Below, piece after piece: positions 1-7,700 of a stretch of DNA of 37,620 nucleotides. Under the pieces are notes generated by a model. The model was not told the origin of the DNA, made no database searches, and was given only the letters and a program-made list of their open reading frames with translations. The stretch is from contig JAIRKD010000081.1 of the NCBI GenBank assembly GCA_031260285.1, positions 1-37,620 of the forward strand, given 5' to 3'. Each line of letters opens with the position of its first letter. Position 1 is the stretch's first letter. Both the position numbers and the translations under genes were made by a program. This DNA is from Gemmatimonadota bacterium. Its GTDB lineage: Bacteria; Gemmatimonadota; Gemmatimonadetes; Longimicrobiales; Longimicrobiaceae.

Positions 1-28
1 CAGGACTCTCGCCACGCTGGAGGGATAG
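1..28 (+). CDS. possible C-terminal tail of an upstream gene
   Basis: A reading frame open to the left edge of the window ends in TAG at 26-28 and would give the last residues RTLATLEG. The next gene starts with TTG directly after this stop, which is the close packing seen elsewhere in the window. Only eight codons are visible, so neither function nor coding status can be judged. Confidence 0.2.
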
Positions 29-31
29 TTG

Positions 32-1129
32 TTGAGGGGAAGACCATCAGGTGCATCCGCCCTTGCGCTTCTTGCCCTGGCGTCGGGGTGCGCTCATATC
101 GAGGCGCCCTCCGGCGGGCCGGCTGATCGGACCCCCCCCGCCGTTGTTGTCATCCGCCCCGGGCAGGATACCATCGTTCCGGGCTGGAACGGGCCGGTTG
201 TGTTCGCCTTTGACGAACGGATCTCGGAGCGTGATATCGAGTCCGCCGTTCTGGTCTCTCCGCGCACGAGCCCGGTGGTTGTTTCACATGGACGTGATCA
301 ACTCCGTGTGTCGCTGCGCGGCGGGTGGGAGCGGGACCGGATCTATCAGGTAACCCTGCGCCCCATCGTTTCCGATCTCTTCGGGAACCGGCTCGCAAAC
401 GTTGAAACGCTGGTTTTCTCCACCGGTCCGGCGATCCCGAATACTGCGGTGACAGGTACCGCTCTTGACCGCCTGACGGGTCGGCGGATGGAGAATATCC
501 GGGTCGAGGCGATCCGCCTGACCGACTCGCTGGTATATGCGGTTCCCACCGATACGGCGGGTGCTTTTGCGCTGCGGAAGATCCCGACCGGGGAGTACAA
601 GCTTCGCGCTTTCCAGGATAACAACGGGAACCGGTCTCTGGAGCCGTATGAACCCCGTGACACCGCATTTGTCGAGGTCACGGAGTCAACCACACCCGTG
701 TTTGCGTTCCGGGTTGTGGAGCCGGATTCCACACCACCCGTCGCGGGAAGGCCTTCGATTGTCGCCGGCCGGATCCGCGTCACCTTTGATGACTACCTTG
801 ACGAGGCGGCCATCCCGGACACATCGAGTGTTGTGGTTGCTGATTCCTCCGGAGCAACCGTCCGGATCGGGCTGGTCACCTTCGAGGAGCTTACGCGCGT
901 GGCTCCCGGAACGAGGACCGTTCCCGTGCCGCTTCCCTCACGAACCCTGATTATTGCGCCGGCCGAAGGTGTGGAACTCGCGCCGGAAACCGGGTACACG
1001 ATTGAGATCCGGGGTGTGCGGAACGTAAACGGGCTGGAGGCTGATATCCGGACAGAGGTTACCACGCCACCGGCCCCCGCCGTTCAGGCGTCTCCGGCAT
1101 CATCAGATTCTCCGGTCGTTTCCCCCTGA
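32..1129 (+). CDS. Ig-like domain (SbsA/Big_5 type) lipoprotein
   Basis: Predicted outer-membrane or periplasmic lipoprotein. The N-terminus is a short hydrophobic signal ending in ASGC, a lipobox with a non-ideal Ala at -3. A first Ig-like module follows (roughly residues 35-130), opening with DRTPPAVV, typical of SbsA-like Ig domains that begin with 'TPP' and end in a 'VFSTG' strand. The middle (about 135-230) resembles a carboxypeptidase-regulatory beta-sandwich, with GTALDRLTGR and a GEYKLRAFQDNNGN segment. A second Ig-like module begins at DSTPPVAGR. There are two in-frame TTG codons, at 29 and 32; the GGAGGG at 19-24 sits better with the TTG at 32. Related proteins are common in FCB-group and Gemmatimonadota genomes. 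No enzymatic motif is seen, and the role is probably structural or envelope-related. Confidence 0.75.
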   Translation: MRGRPSGASALALLALASGCAHIEAPSGGPADRTPPAVVVIRPGQDTIVPGWNGPVVFAFDERISERDIESAVLVSPRTSPVVVSHGRDQLRVSLRGGWERDRIYQVTLRPIVSDLFGNRLANVETLVFSTGPAIPNTAVTGTALDRLTGRRMENIRVEAIRLTDSLVYAVPTDTAGAFALRKIPTGEYKLRAFQDNNGNRSLEPYEPRDTAFVEVTESTTPVFAFRVVEPDSTPPVAGRPSIVAGRIRVTFDDYLDEAAIPDTSSVVVADSSGATVRIGLVTFEELTRVAPGTRTVPVPLPSRTLIIAPAEGVELAPETGYTIEIRGVRNVNGLEADIRTEVTTPPAPAVQASPASSDSPVVSP

Positions 1130-1209
1130 CCGGTGAATCGCTAGATTGGGCCCCTGCGCGATGCCTGTTGATTCGCGCGAAGCTCCGAACCTCGAACTGT
1201 TCGTGGATT

Positions 1210-1998
1210 ATGGCGGAACGTAGCAGCCTGGCGGGTCTCCTGGAGGGAAAACGGGGGTTGATTGTGGGTGTGGCGAACCAGAACTCCATCGCCTGGGCCT
1301 GCGCGAGCCTTCTCGCGGAAGCCGGGATGGAGCTGGCCTTCACCTACCAGGGCGAGACGATGCGCGATCGTGTTGAAAAGACGACCGCGGCTTTCCCGAA
1401 CGCAATGCGCCTCGAACTGGACGTCCAGCAGGACGATCAGATCAAGAATGTCTTTTCCGTGCTCAAGGAGCGTTGGGGCGGAATCGATTTCCTCCTTCAT
1501 TCCGTAGCCTTCGCCCCCAAGGCGGCGATGTCTGCTCCGTTTCTGGAGACAACGAGAGAAGACTTCAACCTGGCACTGGATGTCAGCGCTTACTCGCTGG
1601 TGACCCTTGCCCGGGGCGCGGCGGAGATCATGCCCGCGGGTGGAAGCATCCTCACAATGTCCTATTACGGCGCTGAGAAGGCCGTTCCGGGCTACAATGT
1701 GATGGGTGTCGCCAAGGCGGCGCTGGAGGCAAGTGTCCGCTACCTCGCCGTTGATCTTGGCGGGAAGGGGATCCGGATCAACGCGATCTCCGCGGGCGCG
1801 GTGAACACACTCGCAGCTCGTGGCGTCGCACACTTCCGTGACCTCATGCGGATCACCGCGGAACGCTCACCGATGGGCCGGGCGATTGAAGTGGAAGAGG
1901 TCGCAAAAGCGGCTGTCTTCCTCGCTTCTGATCTCGGGTCCGGAATGACGGGCGAGACGGTCTACGTCGACGCGGGCTTCCACATCACCGCCGGCTGA
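1210..1998 (+). CDS. fabI: enoyl-[acyl-carrier-protein] reductase (NADH), FabI
   Basis: Catalyses the last reduction of each fatty-acid elongation cycle, trans-2-enoyl-ACP to acyl-ACP, in the cytoplasm. The short-chain dehydrogenase fold of the FabI branch is clear. The nucleotide-binding segment GVANQNSIAWACA is near the N-terminus, and the catalytic block has Tyr152, Tyr162 and Lys169 (YYGAEKAVPGYNVMGVAK), matching E. coli Tyr146/Tyr156/Lys163. The late AISAGAVNTLAA segment is also typical. The frame is open from 1168, but ATG at 1210 gives 262 residues, the usual FabI length, and places the glycine motif correctly. No strong ribosome binding site precedes it. A weak -10-like TAGATT lies at 1142-1147. 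The stop overlaps the next ATG by one base (TGATG), implying co-translation with the heptose phosphatase. Confidence 0.96.
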   Translation: MAERSSLAGLLEGKRGLIVGVANQNSIAWACASLLAEAGMELAFTYQGETMRDRVEKTTAAFPNAMRLELDVQQDDQIKNVFSVLKERWGGIDFLLHSVAFAPKAAMSAPFLETTREDFNLALDVSAYSLVTLARGAAEIMPAGGSILTMSYYGAEKAVPGYNVMGVAKAALEASVRYLAVDLGGKGIRINAISAGAVNTLAARGVAHFRDLMRITAERSPMGRAIEVEEVAKAAVFLASDLGSGMTGETVYVDAGFHITAG

Positions 1999-2555
1999 TG
2001 GCTGTGCCCCGGCCCGGGGTCTTTCTGGACCGAGACGGCACAATCATCGAGGATCTCGAATACCTGCACGATCCCGACGCGATCCGCTTCCTTCCCGGTG
2101 CGGACCGCGCGGTTGCGCGCCTCACGGAGGCGGGGCTGCCGGTGGTGATTGTCACCAACCAGTCGGGAATCGGGCGCGGATACTACTCCGAGGCGCAGTA
2201 CCAGTCGGTTCGGATACGTGTTGAGGAGCGGCTTCATGAGGCGGGCGGGGAGGTGCTGGCCAGCTATCACTGCCCTCACAGCCCCACACAGGAGCCCCCC
2301 TGTGACTGCCGGAAACCCGCGGGAGGACTTTTCCTGCGCGCCGCCCGTAATCACGGCCTGGATCTGGCCCATTCCTTTTATGTGGGAGACCGCCTTCGCG
2401 ACCTCGAAGCGGGCCTTCTGGCGGGTGGCCGTGGCTTCCTGATCCAGCCCTCGGAAGAACCCCGTCCATCCGGACTTCCACCGACGGTTGTGGTGGTTGA
2501 CTCCCTCACTGAAGCCGTCCGTCAGATCCTGGAGTCACAGGATAACGATGGCTGA
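1998..2555 (+). CDS. gmhB: D-glycero-D-manno-heptose-1,7-bisphosphate 7-phosphatase-like HAD phosphatase
   Basis: A HAD-superfamily phosphatase of the GmhB / histidinol-phosphatase group, expected to dephosphorylate a heptose bisphosphate for LPS inner core or a related nucleotide-activated heptose. Motif I is FLDRDGTI (nucleophile Asp and acid/base Asp), motif II is VTNQSGIGRG, and motif IV is VGDRLRDLEAG. Between them is the Cys/His zinc loop CPHSP...CDCRKP, diagnostic for GmhB-type enzymes. At 185 residues the length is normal. The ATG overlaps the fabI stop by one base. No other heptose gene is in the window, so the substrate is inferred from family; histidinol phosphate is the main alternative. 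Confidence 0.85.
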   Translation: MAVPRPGVFLDRDGTIIEDLEYLHDPDAIRFLPGADRAVARLTEAGLPVVIVTNQSGIGRGYYSEAQYQSVRIRVEERLHEAGGEVLASYHCPHSPTQEPPCDCRKPAGGLFLRAARNHGLDLAHSFYVGDRLRDLEAGLLAGGRGFLIQPSEEPRPSGLPPTVVVVDSLTEAVRQILESQDNDG

Positions 2556-2573
2556 ACAGGGGGATTTCCGTGA

Positions 2574-2602
2574 TTGACGTGACGGGAAGAATCCGGTATG
2601 CT
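2574..2602 (+). promoter_or_regulatory. sigma70-type promoter for the A-type Fe-S carrier gene
   Basis: TTGACG at 2574-2579 and TATGCT at 2597-2602 are separated by exactly 17 bases. It lies just after the gmhB stop in a gene-free stretch. The predicted transcript would start near 2609 and carry a leader of about 200 bases before the ATG at 2807. Confidence 0.6.
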
Positions 2603-2666
2603 TCAGTATTGAGGTAAATAGTTGCGGGTGAGGTGGAAGGTGAGGGTCGAGGGCGGGGAAATGACA

Positions 2667-2726
2667 GCCGGAGTTCCGGCCGCAGCCTCCGCTGACGTTA
2701 CTCCGGATCGGACATTGAGGAGTAAC
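2667..2726 (+). promoter_or_regulatory. structured 5' leader elements upstream of the Fe-S carrier gene
   Basis: Two inverted repeats lie in the predicted leader. GCCGG (2667-2671) pairs with CCGGC (2676-2680) over a 4-base loop. GTTACTCC (2697-2704) pairs perfectly with GGAGTAAC (2719-2726) over a 14-base spacer. Neither is followed by a T-run, so they are not ordinary terminators. They could be RNA structure controlling translation, or the second could be a DNA operator. I recognise no named riboswitch. Confidence 0.4.
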
Positions 2727-2806
2727 TGTTGTTCGGCCGGGAAGTCAGAACTTGAGGTCGGTTGACCCCAGGAGCCGTAAAGAGCGATGTAACCGTGGAG
2801 GAATAC

Positions 2807-3157
2807 ATGGAGTCACAGGATACGATCGCGGGCATTGGAATTACGCCTGCCGCCATTGCGGAAGTCCGGAAGTACATGGAGGAGAACGGGTCTCCCGGGA
2901 ACGCGGGCCTTCGGGTTGGCGTTCTGCCGGGTGGATGCTCCGGCTTCCAGTACGGTCTGAACATCGAAGATGAGCCGGCGGAGGATGATCTGGTTCTTGA
3001 TGTGGGCGGGCTGACGCTGTTTGTTGATCCGTTCAGCATGCAGTACCTTGGCGGCGTTGAAATCGACTACGTCACGACCTTCCAGGGGTCGGGCTTCACA
3101 TTCAACAACCCGAACGCAACCGGCGGGTGTGGATGCGGCAGCTCGTTCACGGTCTGA
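2807..3157 (+). CDS. A-type iron-sulfur cluster carrier (IscA/ErpA/HesB family)
   Basis: Carrier or insertion protein that delivers Fe-S clusters to apo-proteins in the cytoplasm. The family core LPGGCSGFQYG holds the first conserved Cys (Cys44), and the C-terminal GGCGCGSSF holds the Cys108-x-Cys110 pair; these are the three ligands expected for the family. The chosen ATG at 2807 is preceded by a good GGAGGA (2797-2802), giving 116 residues, close to ErpA. An upstream in-frame TTG at 2762 has no such support. The gene is transcribed alone: a promoter lies at 2574-2602 and a strong terminator at 3183-3217. Likely clients nearby include NadA and endonuclease III. Whether it is ErpA or IscA cannot be decided here. 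Confidence 0.92.
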   Translation: MESQDTIAGIGITPAAIAEVRKYMEENGSPGNAGLRVGVLPGGCSGFQYGLNIEDEPAEDDLVLDVGGLTLFVDPFSMQYLGGVEIDYVTTFQGSGFTFNNPNATGGCGCGSSFTV

Positions 3158-3182
3158 TCGGAGTTGAAGGGAATCAACCGAG

Positions 3183-3217
3183 GGGCCCGCGGGGTACAGT
3201 GCCTCGCGGGCCCTTTT
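3183..3217 (+). terminator. rho-independent terminator after the Fe-S carrier gene
   Basis: A 12-bp stem, GGGCCCGCGGGG (3183-3194) with CCTCGCGGGCCC (3202-3213) and one G-T pair, has a 7-base loop and is followed directly by TTTT and then GT. Confidence 0.85.
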
Positions 3218-3284
3218 GTCTGCTCGCACCGTGCAGCTGTTCTGTGTCTCAGAGAGAAGATCAGCTTTCTGAAGTGAGGCAAGG

Positions 3285-4367
3285 ATGATCAGGGTACTGG
3301 ATGCGCCTACGAGCGCACTTGAATACAGCCGGCTGGCCCCCGCGGAGCTTGTTGAGCGGATCGAAGCCCGCAAACGCGAGCTGAACGCGGTGATCCTGGG
3401 TCACAACTACCAGCGGGTGGAGATCCAGGCAGTCAGTGACTTCCTTGGCGATTCGCTGGGGCTTTCCCAGGAAGCGGCAAAGACGGATGCTGACGTCATC
3501 GTCTTCTGCGGTGTTCACTTCATGGCCGAGACGGCAAAGGTCCTTTCTCCGGAGAAGACCGTGCTGATGCCCGATGCGCGCGCGGGCTGCCCGATGGCGG
3601 ATTTTGTCACGGCAGACAGCCTGCGGCTCCTGAAGGCGAACTTCCCCGGCGCGCCTGTGATCAGCTACGTAAACTCAACCGCTGAAGTCAAGGCGGAGTC
3701 GGATATCTGCTGTACCTCATCCAACGCTGTGGAAGTCGCGGCCTCCTTTCCGGTGGACCAGACGCTGCTGTTTGTGCCGGACCGCAATCTGGCCCGGTAT
3801 ACCGCGGAAAAGACCGGCCGGCCGTTTCTGACCACAAGCGAACTGATGGATCCTTCAGCCATTGCGCCCGGGACAATCGTCGCGTGGGACGGGTACTGCT
3901 ACGTACATGACGATCTGGTGCTTGATGAGCTTGCCGCGGCGCGCAGCAGATACCCGAACGCAAAGGTGGTTATCCATCCGGAAGCCCGCCGGGAGCTGCT
4001 GGAGCAGGCGGATTATGTGACCTCAACCTCCGCCATGGTGCAGATCGCCGGAAAGCATGATGAGCTGATCATCGGCACCGAGCGTGGCCTGATCGACCGG
4101 CTCCGGGCGGAGTTCCCGGAAAAGACGCTTATTCCGCTTTCCGGAGCTGCGATCTGCGGTAACATGAAGCTGAACACGCTCGCCAAGCTCGCCTGGTCGC
4201 TGGATACCATGAAGCACGAGGTGGTGCTTGATGAAGGGATCCGGTTGCGGGCTGAACGGGCGCTGCGCCGGATGCTGGAGATCGCGGGCGGCTGGCGTGC
4301 TCCCACGGCTGAGGAAGAGGCGATCGAGACTGACGGACTGCGCGCGACCGACTGCGGGTGTGCCTGA
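3285..4367 (+). CDS. nadA: quinolinate synthase NadA
   Basis: A [4Fe-4S] enzyme that condenses iminoaspartate with dihydroxyacetone phosphate to quinolinate in de novo NAD synthesis. Family blocks in order: VILGHNYQ near residue 37, FCGVHFMAETAK, MPDARAGCPMAD (Cys102), SDICCTSSNA (Cys142-143), DGYCYVH (Cys205), VIHPEA, ITGTE-like IIGTERGL, and AICGNMK (Cys291). Cys102, Cys205 and Cys291 fit the three conserved cluster ligands of the family. The 360-residue length is normal for the longer NadA form. The ATG at 3285 follows a GAGG-rich stretch. An unusual CGCA tail is present at the C-terminus. No nadB or nadC is in the window. Confidence 0.96.
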   Translation: MIRVLDAPTSALEYSRLAPAELVERIEARKRELNAVILGHNYQRVEIQAVSDFLGDSLGLSQEAAKTDADVIVFCGVHFMAETAKVLSPEKTVLMPDARAGCPMADFVTADSLRLLKANFPGAPVISYVNSTAEVKAESDICCTSSNAVEVAASFPVDQTLLFVPDRNLARYTAEKTGRPFLTTSELMDPSAIAPGTIVAWDGYCYVHDDLVLDELAAARSRYPNAKVVIHPEARRELLEQADYVTSTSAMVQIAGKHDELIIGTERGLIDRLRAEFPEKTLIPLSGAAICGNMKLNTLAKLAWSLDTMKHEVVLDEGIRLRAERALRRMLEIAGGWRAPTAEEEAIETDGLRATDCGCA

Positions 4368-4382
4368 AACCGGCCTCATGAT

Positions 4383-5039
4383 ATGGATCCGATGCTCATC
4401 GAATGTTTTACGGGTGGCGCCTTTGCTGAAAACGCCTATCTGCTGACCTGCCCGGCTTCTGGTCGGGCAGTCATTGTAGATCCGGGTGGCGGAGTGGATG
4501 AGCTGCTTGCGCGAGTCCGGCAGAAGGATCTTTCCGTAGACGCAATTCTTCTTACACACGCGCACATCGACCATGTTGATGGAGTAGCCGCGGCGAAGGA
4601 AGAGACGGGAGCACCGATCCATCTCCACCGGGAAGCCGAAAGCCAGTACCGGGGGGTCGTCTCCCAGGCGCGGATGTTCGGGCTGGATATGAGCGGCCTG
4701 CCCCCGGTTGATGAGTATCTGATGGAAGGGGAAACCCTGCGGTTCGGGGAGTGTGAGCTGACGGTCCGGTACGCTCCCGGCCATGCTCCGGGGCATGTGA
4801 TCTTTGTTGGCGACGGCGTTGCTGTCAGTGGAGACTGTATCTTCTCCGGCTCGATCGGCCGGACAGATCTGCCCGGAGGTGACTTCCAGACGCTGATGCG
4901 TTCGATCCGCGAACAGATTCTCACCCTGCCCGACGGGATGGTTCTCTATACGGGCCATGGTCCCGAGACAACGGTTGGGCATGAGCGGGCGTTCAATCCC
5001 TTCCTCGTTCCGCAGTACGGGGGAAGCCGGTTTGCCTGA
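4383..5039 (+). CDS. metallo-beta-lactamase fold hydrolase, glyoxalase II / YcbL type
   Basis: Cytoplasmic binuclear-metal hydrolase. It carries the THAHIDH motif (HxHxDH), a later GHAPGHV His, SGDCIFSGSIGRTDLPGGD with the bridging Asp, and a C-terminal TGHGPETTVGHER. GRTDLPGGD and the short length (218 residues, no C-terminal helical glutathione domain) are typical of the YcbL-like branch of the hydroxyacylglutathione hydrolase family. The true substrate is therefore uncertain. It begins 15 bases after nadA and may be co-transcribed with it. A second Met at 4392 is an alternative start; neither has a clear ribosome site. Confidence 0.85.
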   Translation: MDPMLIECFTGGAFAENAYLLTCPASGRAVIVDPGGGVDELLARVRQKDLSVDAILLTHAHIDHVDGVAAAKEETGAPIHLHREAESQYRGVVSQARMFGLDMSGLPPVDEYLMEGETLRFGECELTVRYAPGHAPGHVIFVGDGVAVSGDCIFSGSIGRTDLPGGDFQTLMRSIREQILTLPDGMVLYTGHGPETTVGHERAFNPFLVPQYGGSRFA

Positions 5040-5155
5040 GTCGTGCCCGAAGGATGCCGGGTATGATGATTGTTTCTGCCTGTGTGGCTGAGCTGATCTT
5101 CCCCGGTCGGCTTTCTTCTTCGGGTATCTCCGGGTAAGTTCCGGCCCGTCAAAGC

Positions 5156-5890
5156 ATGACGAACTCTCCTCCAGACGGAAACAGACGGGTGAAGAATCCC
5201 GCGCGGCTTGCTGTTCTTGTTTCGGGTGGCGGTACCAACCTCCAGTCGTTGCTGGACCATTTCAACTCACCGGAATCACCAGTTGCGAGGGTGACGCTGG
5301 TGATCTCGAACCGTGCGAGCGCGGGTGGGCTGGAGCGTGCGCGCCTGGCGGGGGTCCCGACCCGGGTGATCAACCCCGTGCAGGCCGGTGAGGAAGCCGC
5401 TGGCGCGGAAATGCTGGAGGCGCTGAACGCCGCCGGGATCGATATGGTGGCGCTTGCGGGCTATCTGAAGCTGATCCCCCCCGCCGTTGTAAAAGCGTAT
5501 ACAGACAGGATCCTGAATATTCATCCCGCGCTTCTTCCTTCGTTCGGTGGGGCGGGGATGTACGGGGCGAGAGTTCATCGCGCCGTGATTGAATCGGGTG
5601 CGCGGGTTTCAGGCGCGACGGTTCACCTTGTTGATGACCACTACGATGAAGGGCGGATCCTCGCGCAGTGGCCGGTGCCGGTGCTGCCCGGGGATACGGA
5701 AGAGACTCTTGGCGGCCGGGTGCTGAAGGTTGAACACCTCCTCTATCCTCTGGCGATCGAGCGGTTTCTGACCGGTGAGGGTGACGCTCCGGTTGCGCCC
5801 CTGGAAGCGTTTGATCTCATTGCGGATACGCGGCCTCCGGCGGAGAGTATCGGCGGGCTCAACTACCGGATTGCGCTGAACAACAGGTAA
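5156..5890 (+). CDS. purN: phosphoribosylglycinamide formyltransferase PurN
   Basis: Transfers a formyl group from 10-formyl-THF to glycinamide ribonucleotide, the third step of purine synthesis. Visible motifs are VLVSGGGTNLQ (phosphate loop), LAGYLKLI, ILNIHPALLPS containing the catalytic Asn and His, and GATVHLVDDHYDEGRI with the catalytic Asp. The protein (244 residues) is longer than the about 210 of E. coli PurN because of a short polar N-terminal extension and a C-terminal extension after the ERFL helix. The ATG at 5156 lacks a clear ribosome site; GTG at 5189 is a plausible shorter start. purH follows after about 120 bases. Confidence 0.93.
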   Translation: MTNSPPDGNRRVKNPARLAVLVSGGGTNLQSLLDHFNSPESPVARVTLVISNRASAGGLERARLAGVPTRVINPVQAGEEAAGAEMLEALNAAGIDMVALAGYLKLIPPAVVKAYTDRILNIHPALLPSFGGAGMYGARVHRAVIESGARVSGATVHLVDDHYDEGRILAQWPVPVLPGDTEETLGGRVLKVEHLLYPLAIERFLTGEGDAPVAPLEAFDLIADTRPPAESIGGLNYRIALNNR

Positions 5891-6009
5891 GCAGGTAGTA
5901 TCGCGTTCCGGTCGCTGTTGCGGTATCAATGCAGCTTCGTTCGGATACGGATTTAATTCATACGAATTCATTCTGACCACCAGGCTGTTTTCCTGAACTG
6001 ATAGAGAGA

Positions 6010-7593
6010 ATGCCAATCGCGCTGCTCAGCGTTTCGGATAAAACGGGCATCGTTCCTTTTGCCCGGGGGCTTCATGATCGCGGGTGGAAGCTGCTTTCCA
6101 CCGGTGGTACCGCGCGGGCGCTTCGGGATGCCGGCGTTCCGGTCACCGAGGTGAGTGACTTCACCGGCCATCCGGAGATCATGGACGGACGGGTGAAAAC
6201 GCTTCACCCCGCCGTGCATTCCGGCCTGCTCGGTCGACGGGGTCACCCCGAAGACGAGGCCCAGATGGCGGAGCTCGGTTATTCCGGGATCGATCTGCTC
6301 GCGGTGAATCTGTATCCGTTTCGCGAGACAATCGCCCGCCCCGGAGTGACGGATGAGGACGCGATCGAGAATATCGATATCGGCGGGCCCGCGATGCTGA
6401 GGTCGGCTGCGAAGAACCATGCGTCGGTGTGGGTGGTTGTTGACCCCTCGGACTATGAGCGGGTACTTGTCGCGGTTGGTGAGCCGGTGAACAACGAAGG
6501 CGCGTTCCGGAGAGAGCTGGCCGCAAAGGTCTACGGACACACTTCCTCGTACGATGCGGCGATCGCTGCGTACCTGGAGCGTTCACAGGTTGACTCCGGA
6601 ACCGCGGAAGCCGCCGGATCGACGGATGAGCTCCCCGGACGCATCCAGCTGGAGCTGGAGCAGGTGCAGTCGCTCCGGTACGGAGAGAACCCCGGGCAGA
6701 ACGCGGGGTTCTACCGGGTTCTGGGCTCAACGGGTGGCCTTCCGGACCTCCGGCAGCTGCATGGAAAGGAGCTTTCCTTCAACAACCTGCTGGATGTTGA
6801 TGGGGCGCTTCTCTCGCTTGGCGCGCTTTCCGGCGCGGCTCCGGCTGCGTGCGCGATTGTCAAGCACACCACCCCGTGTGGACTTGCGGTTGGCGCAACC
6901 CCGGAGGAGGCGTACGGGAAAGCGCTCTCCACCGATCCTACCAGTGCCTTCGGTTCCATTGTCGCTTTTGATCGGGAGGTGAGCCGGTCCACCGCGGAGC
7001 TGTTGCGTCCCAACTTCGTGGAAGCGATCGTCGCGCCCGGATTCTCGGAGGAAGCGCTGGAGCTCCTGCGGGAGAAGAAGAATATCCGCCTGCTTGTCCT
7101 TCCTTCGGCGGGGGACGCAAACGGCCTGTCTCTGGACTTCAAGGGCGTGCCGGGTGGTTTCCTGGTGCAGACCCGTCCGCGGGTAACGGGATCCGAAGCG
7201 GGCTGGAGCGTGGCTTCCGCGCGGAAGCCCACGGAGAGCGAGATGAATGATCTGCGCTTCGCCTGGCGAGGGGTCGCGGTGGTGAAATCCAACGCCATCC
7301 TGATCGCACGTGATGGGAAGACACTGGGGATCGGCGCGGGGCAGATGAGCCGGGTGGACTCCTCGCGGATCGCGGTGATGAAGGCGCTGGAGAACGGCTT
7401 TGACCTCCAGGGTGCCGTCCTCGCGTCGGATGCATTCTTCCCCTTCCGGGATGGAGTGGACGCGGCGGCCGGGGCGGGGATCACGGCGATTATCCAGCCG
7501 GGCGGGTCGGTCCGTGATGAAGAGGTGATCGCGGCGGCGAACGAACATGGTCTGGCGATGGTATTTACAGGAAATCGGCTCTTCCGTCACTGA
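6010..7593 (+). CDS. purH: bifunctional AICAR transformylase / IMP cyclohydrolase PurH
   Basis: Catalyses the last two steps of IMP synthesis. The N-terminal MGS-like IMP cyclohydrolase domain (about residues 1-200) shows LLSVSDKTGI, LSTGGTA, DGRVKTLHP and NIDIGGPAMLRSAAKN. The C-terminal AICAR transformylase domain has LRYGENPGQ, IVKHTTPCGLA (the conserved Lys-His pair), FGSIVAFDREV, GIGAGQMSRVDS, ASDAFFPF and a normal C-terminus FTGNRLFRH. The 527-residue length matches the family. The ATG lies just after AGAGAG. It is downstream of purN in the same direction. The 119-base gap between them is somewhat AT-richer and may hold a promoter, but no convincing -35/-10 pair was found. Confidence 0.97.
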   Translation: MPIALLSVSDKTGIVPFARGLHDRGWKLLSTGGTARALRDAGVPVTEVSDFTGHPEIMDGRVKTLHPAVHSGLLGRRGHPEDEAQMAELGYSGIDLLAVNLYPFRETIARPGVTDEDAIENIDIGGPAMLRSAAKNHASVWVVVDPSDYERVLVAVGEPVNNEGAFRRELAAKVYGHTSSYDAAIAAYLERSQVDSGTAEAAGSTDELPGRIQLELEQVQSLRYGENPGQNAGFYRVLGSTGGLPDLRQLHGKELSFNNLLDVDGALLSLGALSGAAPAACAIVKHTTPCGLAVGATPEEAYGKALSTDPTSAFGSIVAFDREVSRSTAELLRPNFVEAIVAPGFSEEALELLREKKNIRLLVLPSAGDANGLSLDFKGVPGGFLVQTRPRVTGSEAGWSVASARKPTESEMNDLRFAWRGVAVVKSNAILIARDGKTLGIGAGQMSRVDSSRIAVMKALENGFDLQGAVLASDAFFPFRDGVDAAAGAGITAIIQPGGSVRDEEVIAAANEHGLAMVFTGNRLFRH

Positions 7594-7619
7594 TCGGTTC
7601 GGCAGAAGTCAGGAATTGT

Positions 7620-7648
7620 TTGACGGTTGCGCAATACATCAATAGTAT
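7620..7648 (+). promoter_or_regulatory. sigma70-type promoter for the TPR lipoprotein
   Basis: TTGACG at 7620-7625 and TAGTAT at 7643-7648 are separated by exactly 17 bases, 53 bases before the ATG at 7701. The predicted start near 7655 gives a 45-base leader that includes the ribosome site GGAGGA at 7691-7696. Confidence 0.6.
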
Positions 7649-7700
7649 TGAAGCTTCCGCGGATTCCTGCGGGTGGTACGACATAATCCTGGAGGATGAA

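Noticed and set aside
4023-4982. Long minus-strand open frame opposite nadA and the hydrolase
   Set aside because: Opposite two well-recognised genes, with no family resemblance; a shadow of GC-rich codon bias. The same applies to the very long minus-strand frame opposite carB (30438-33245).
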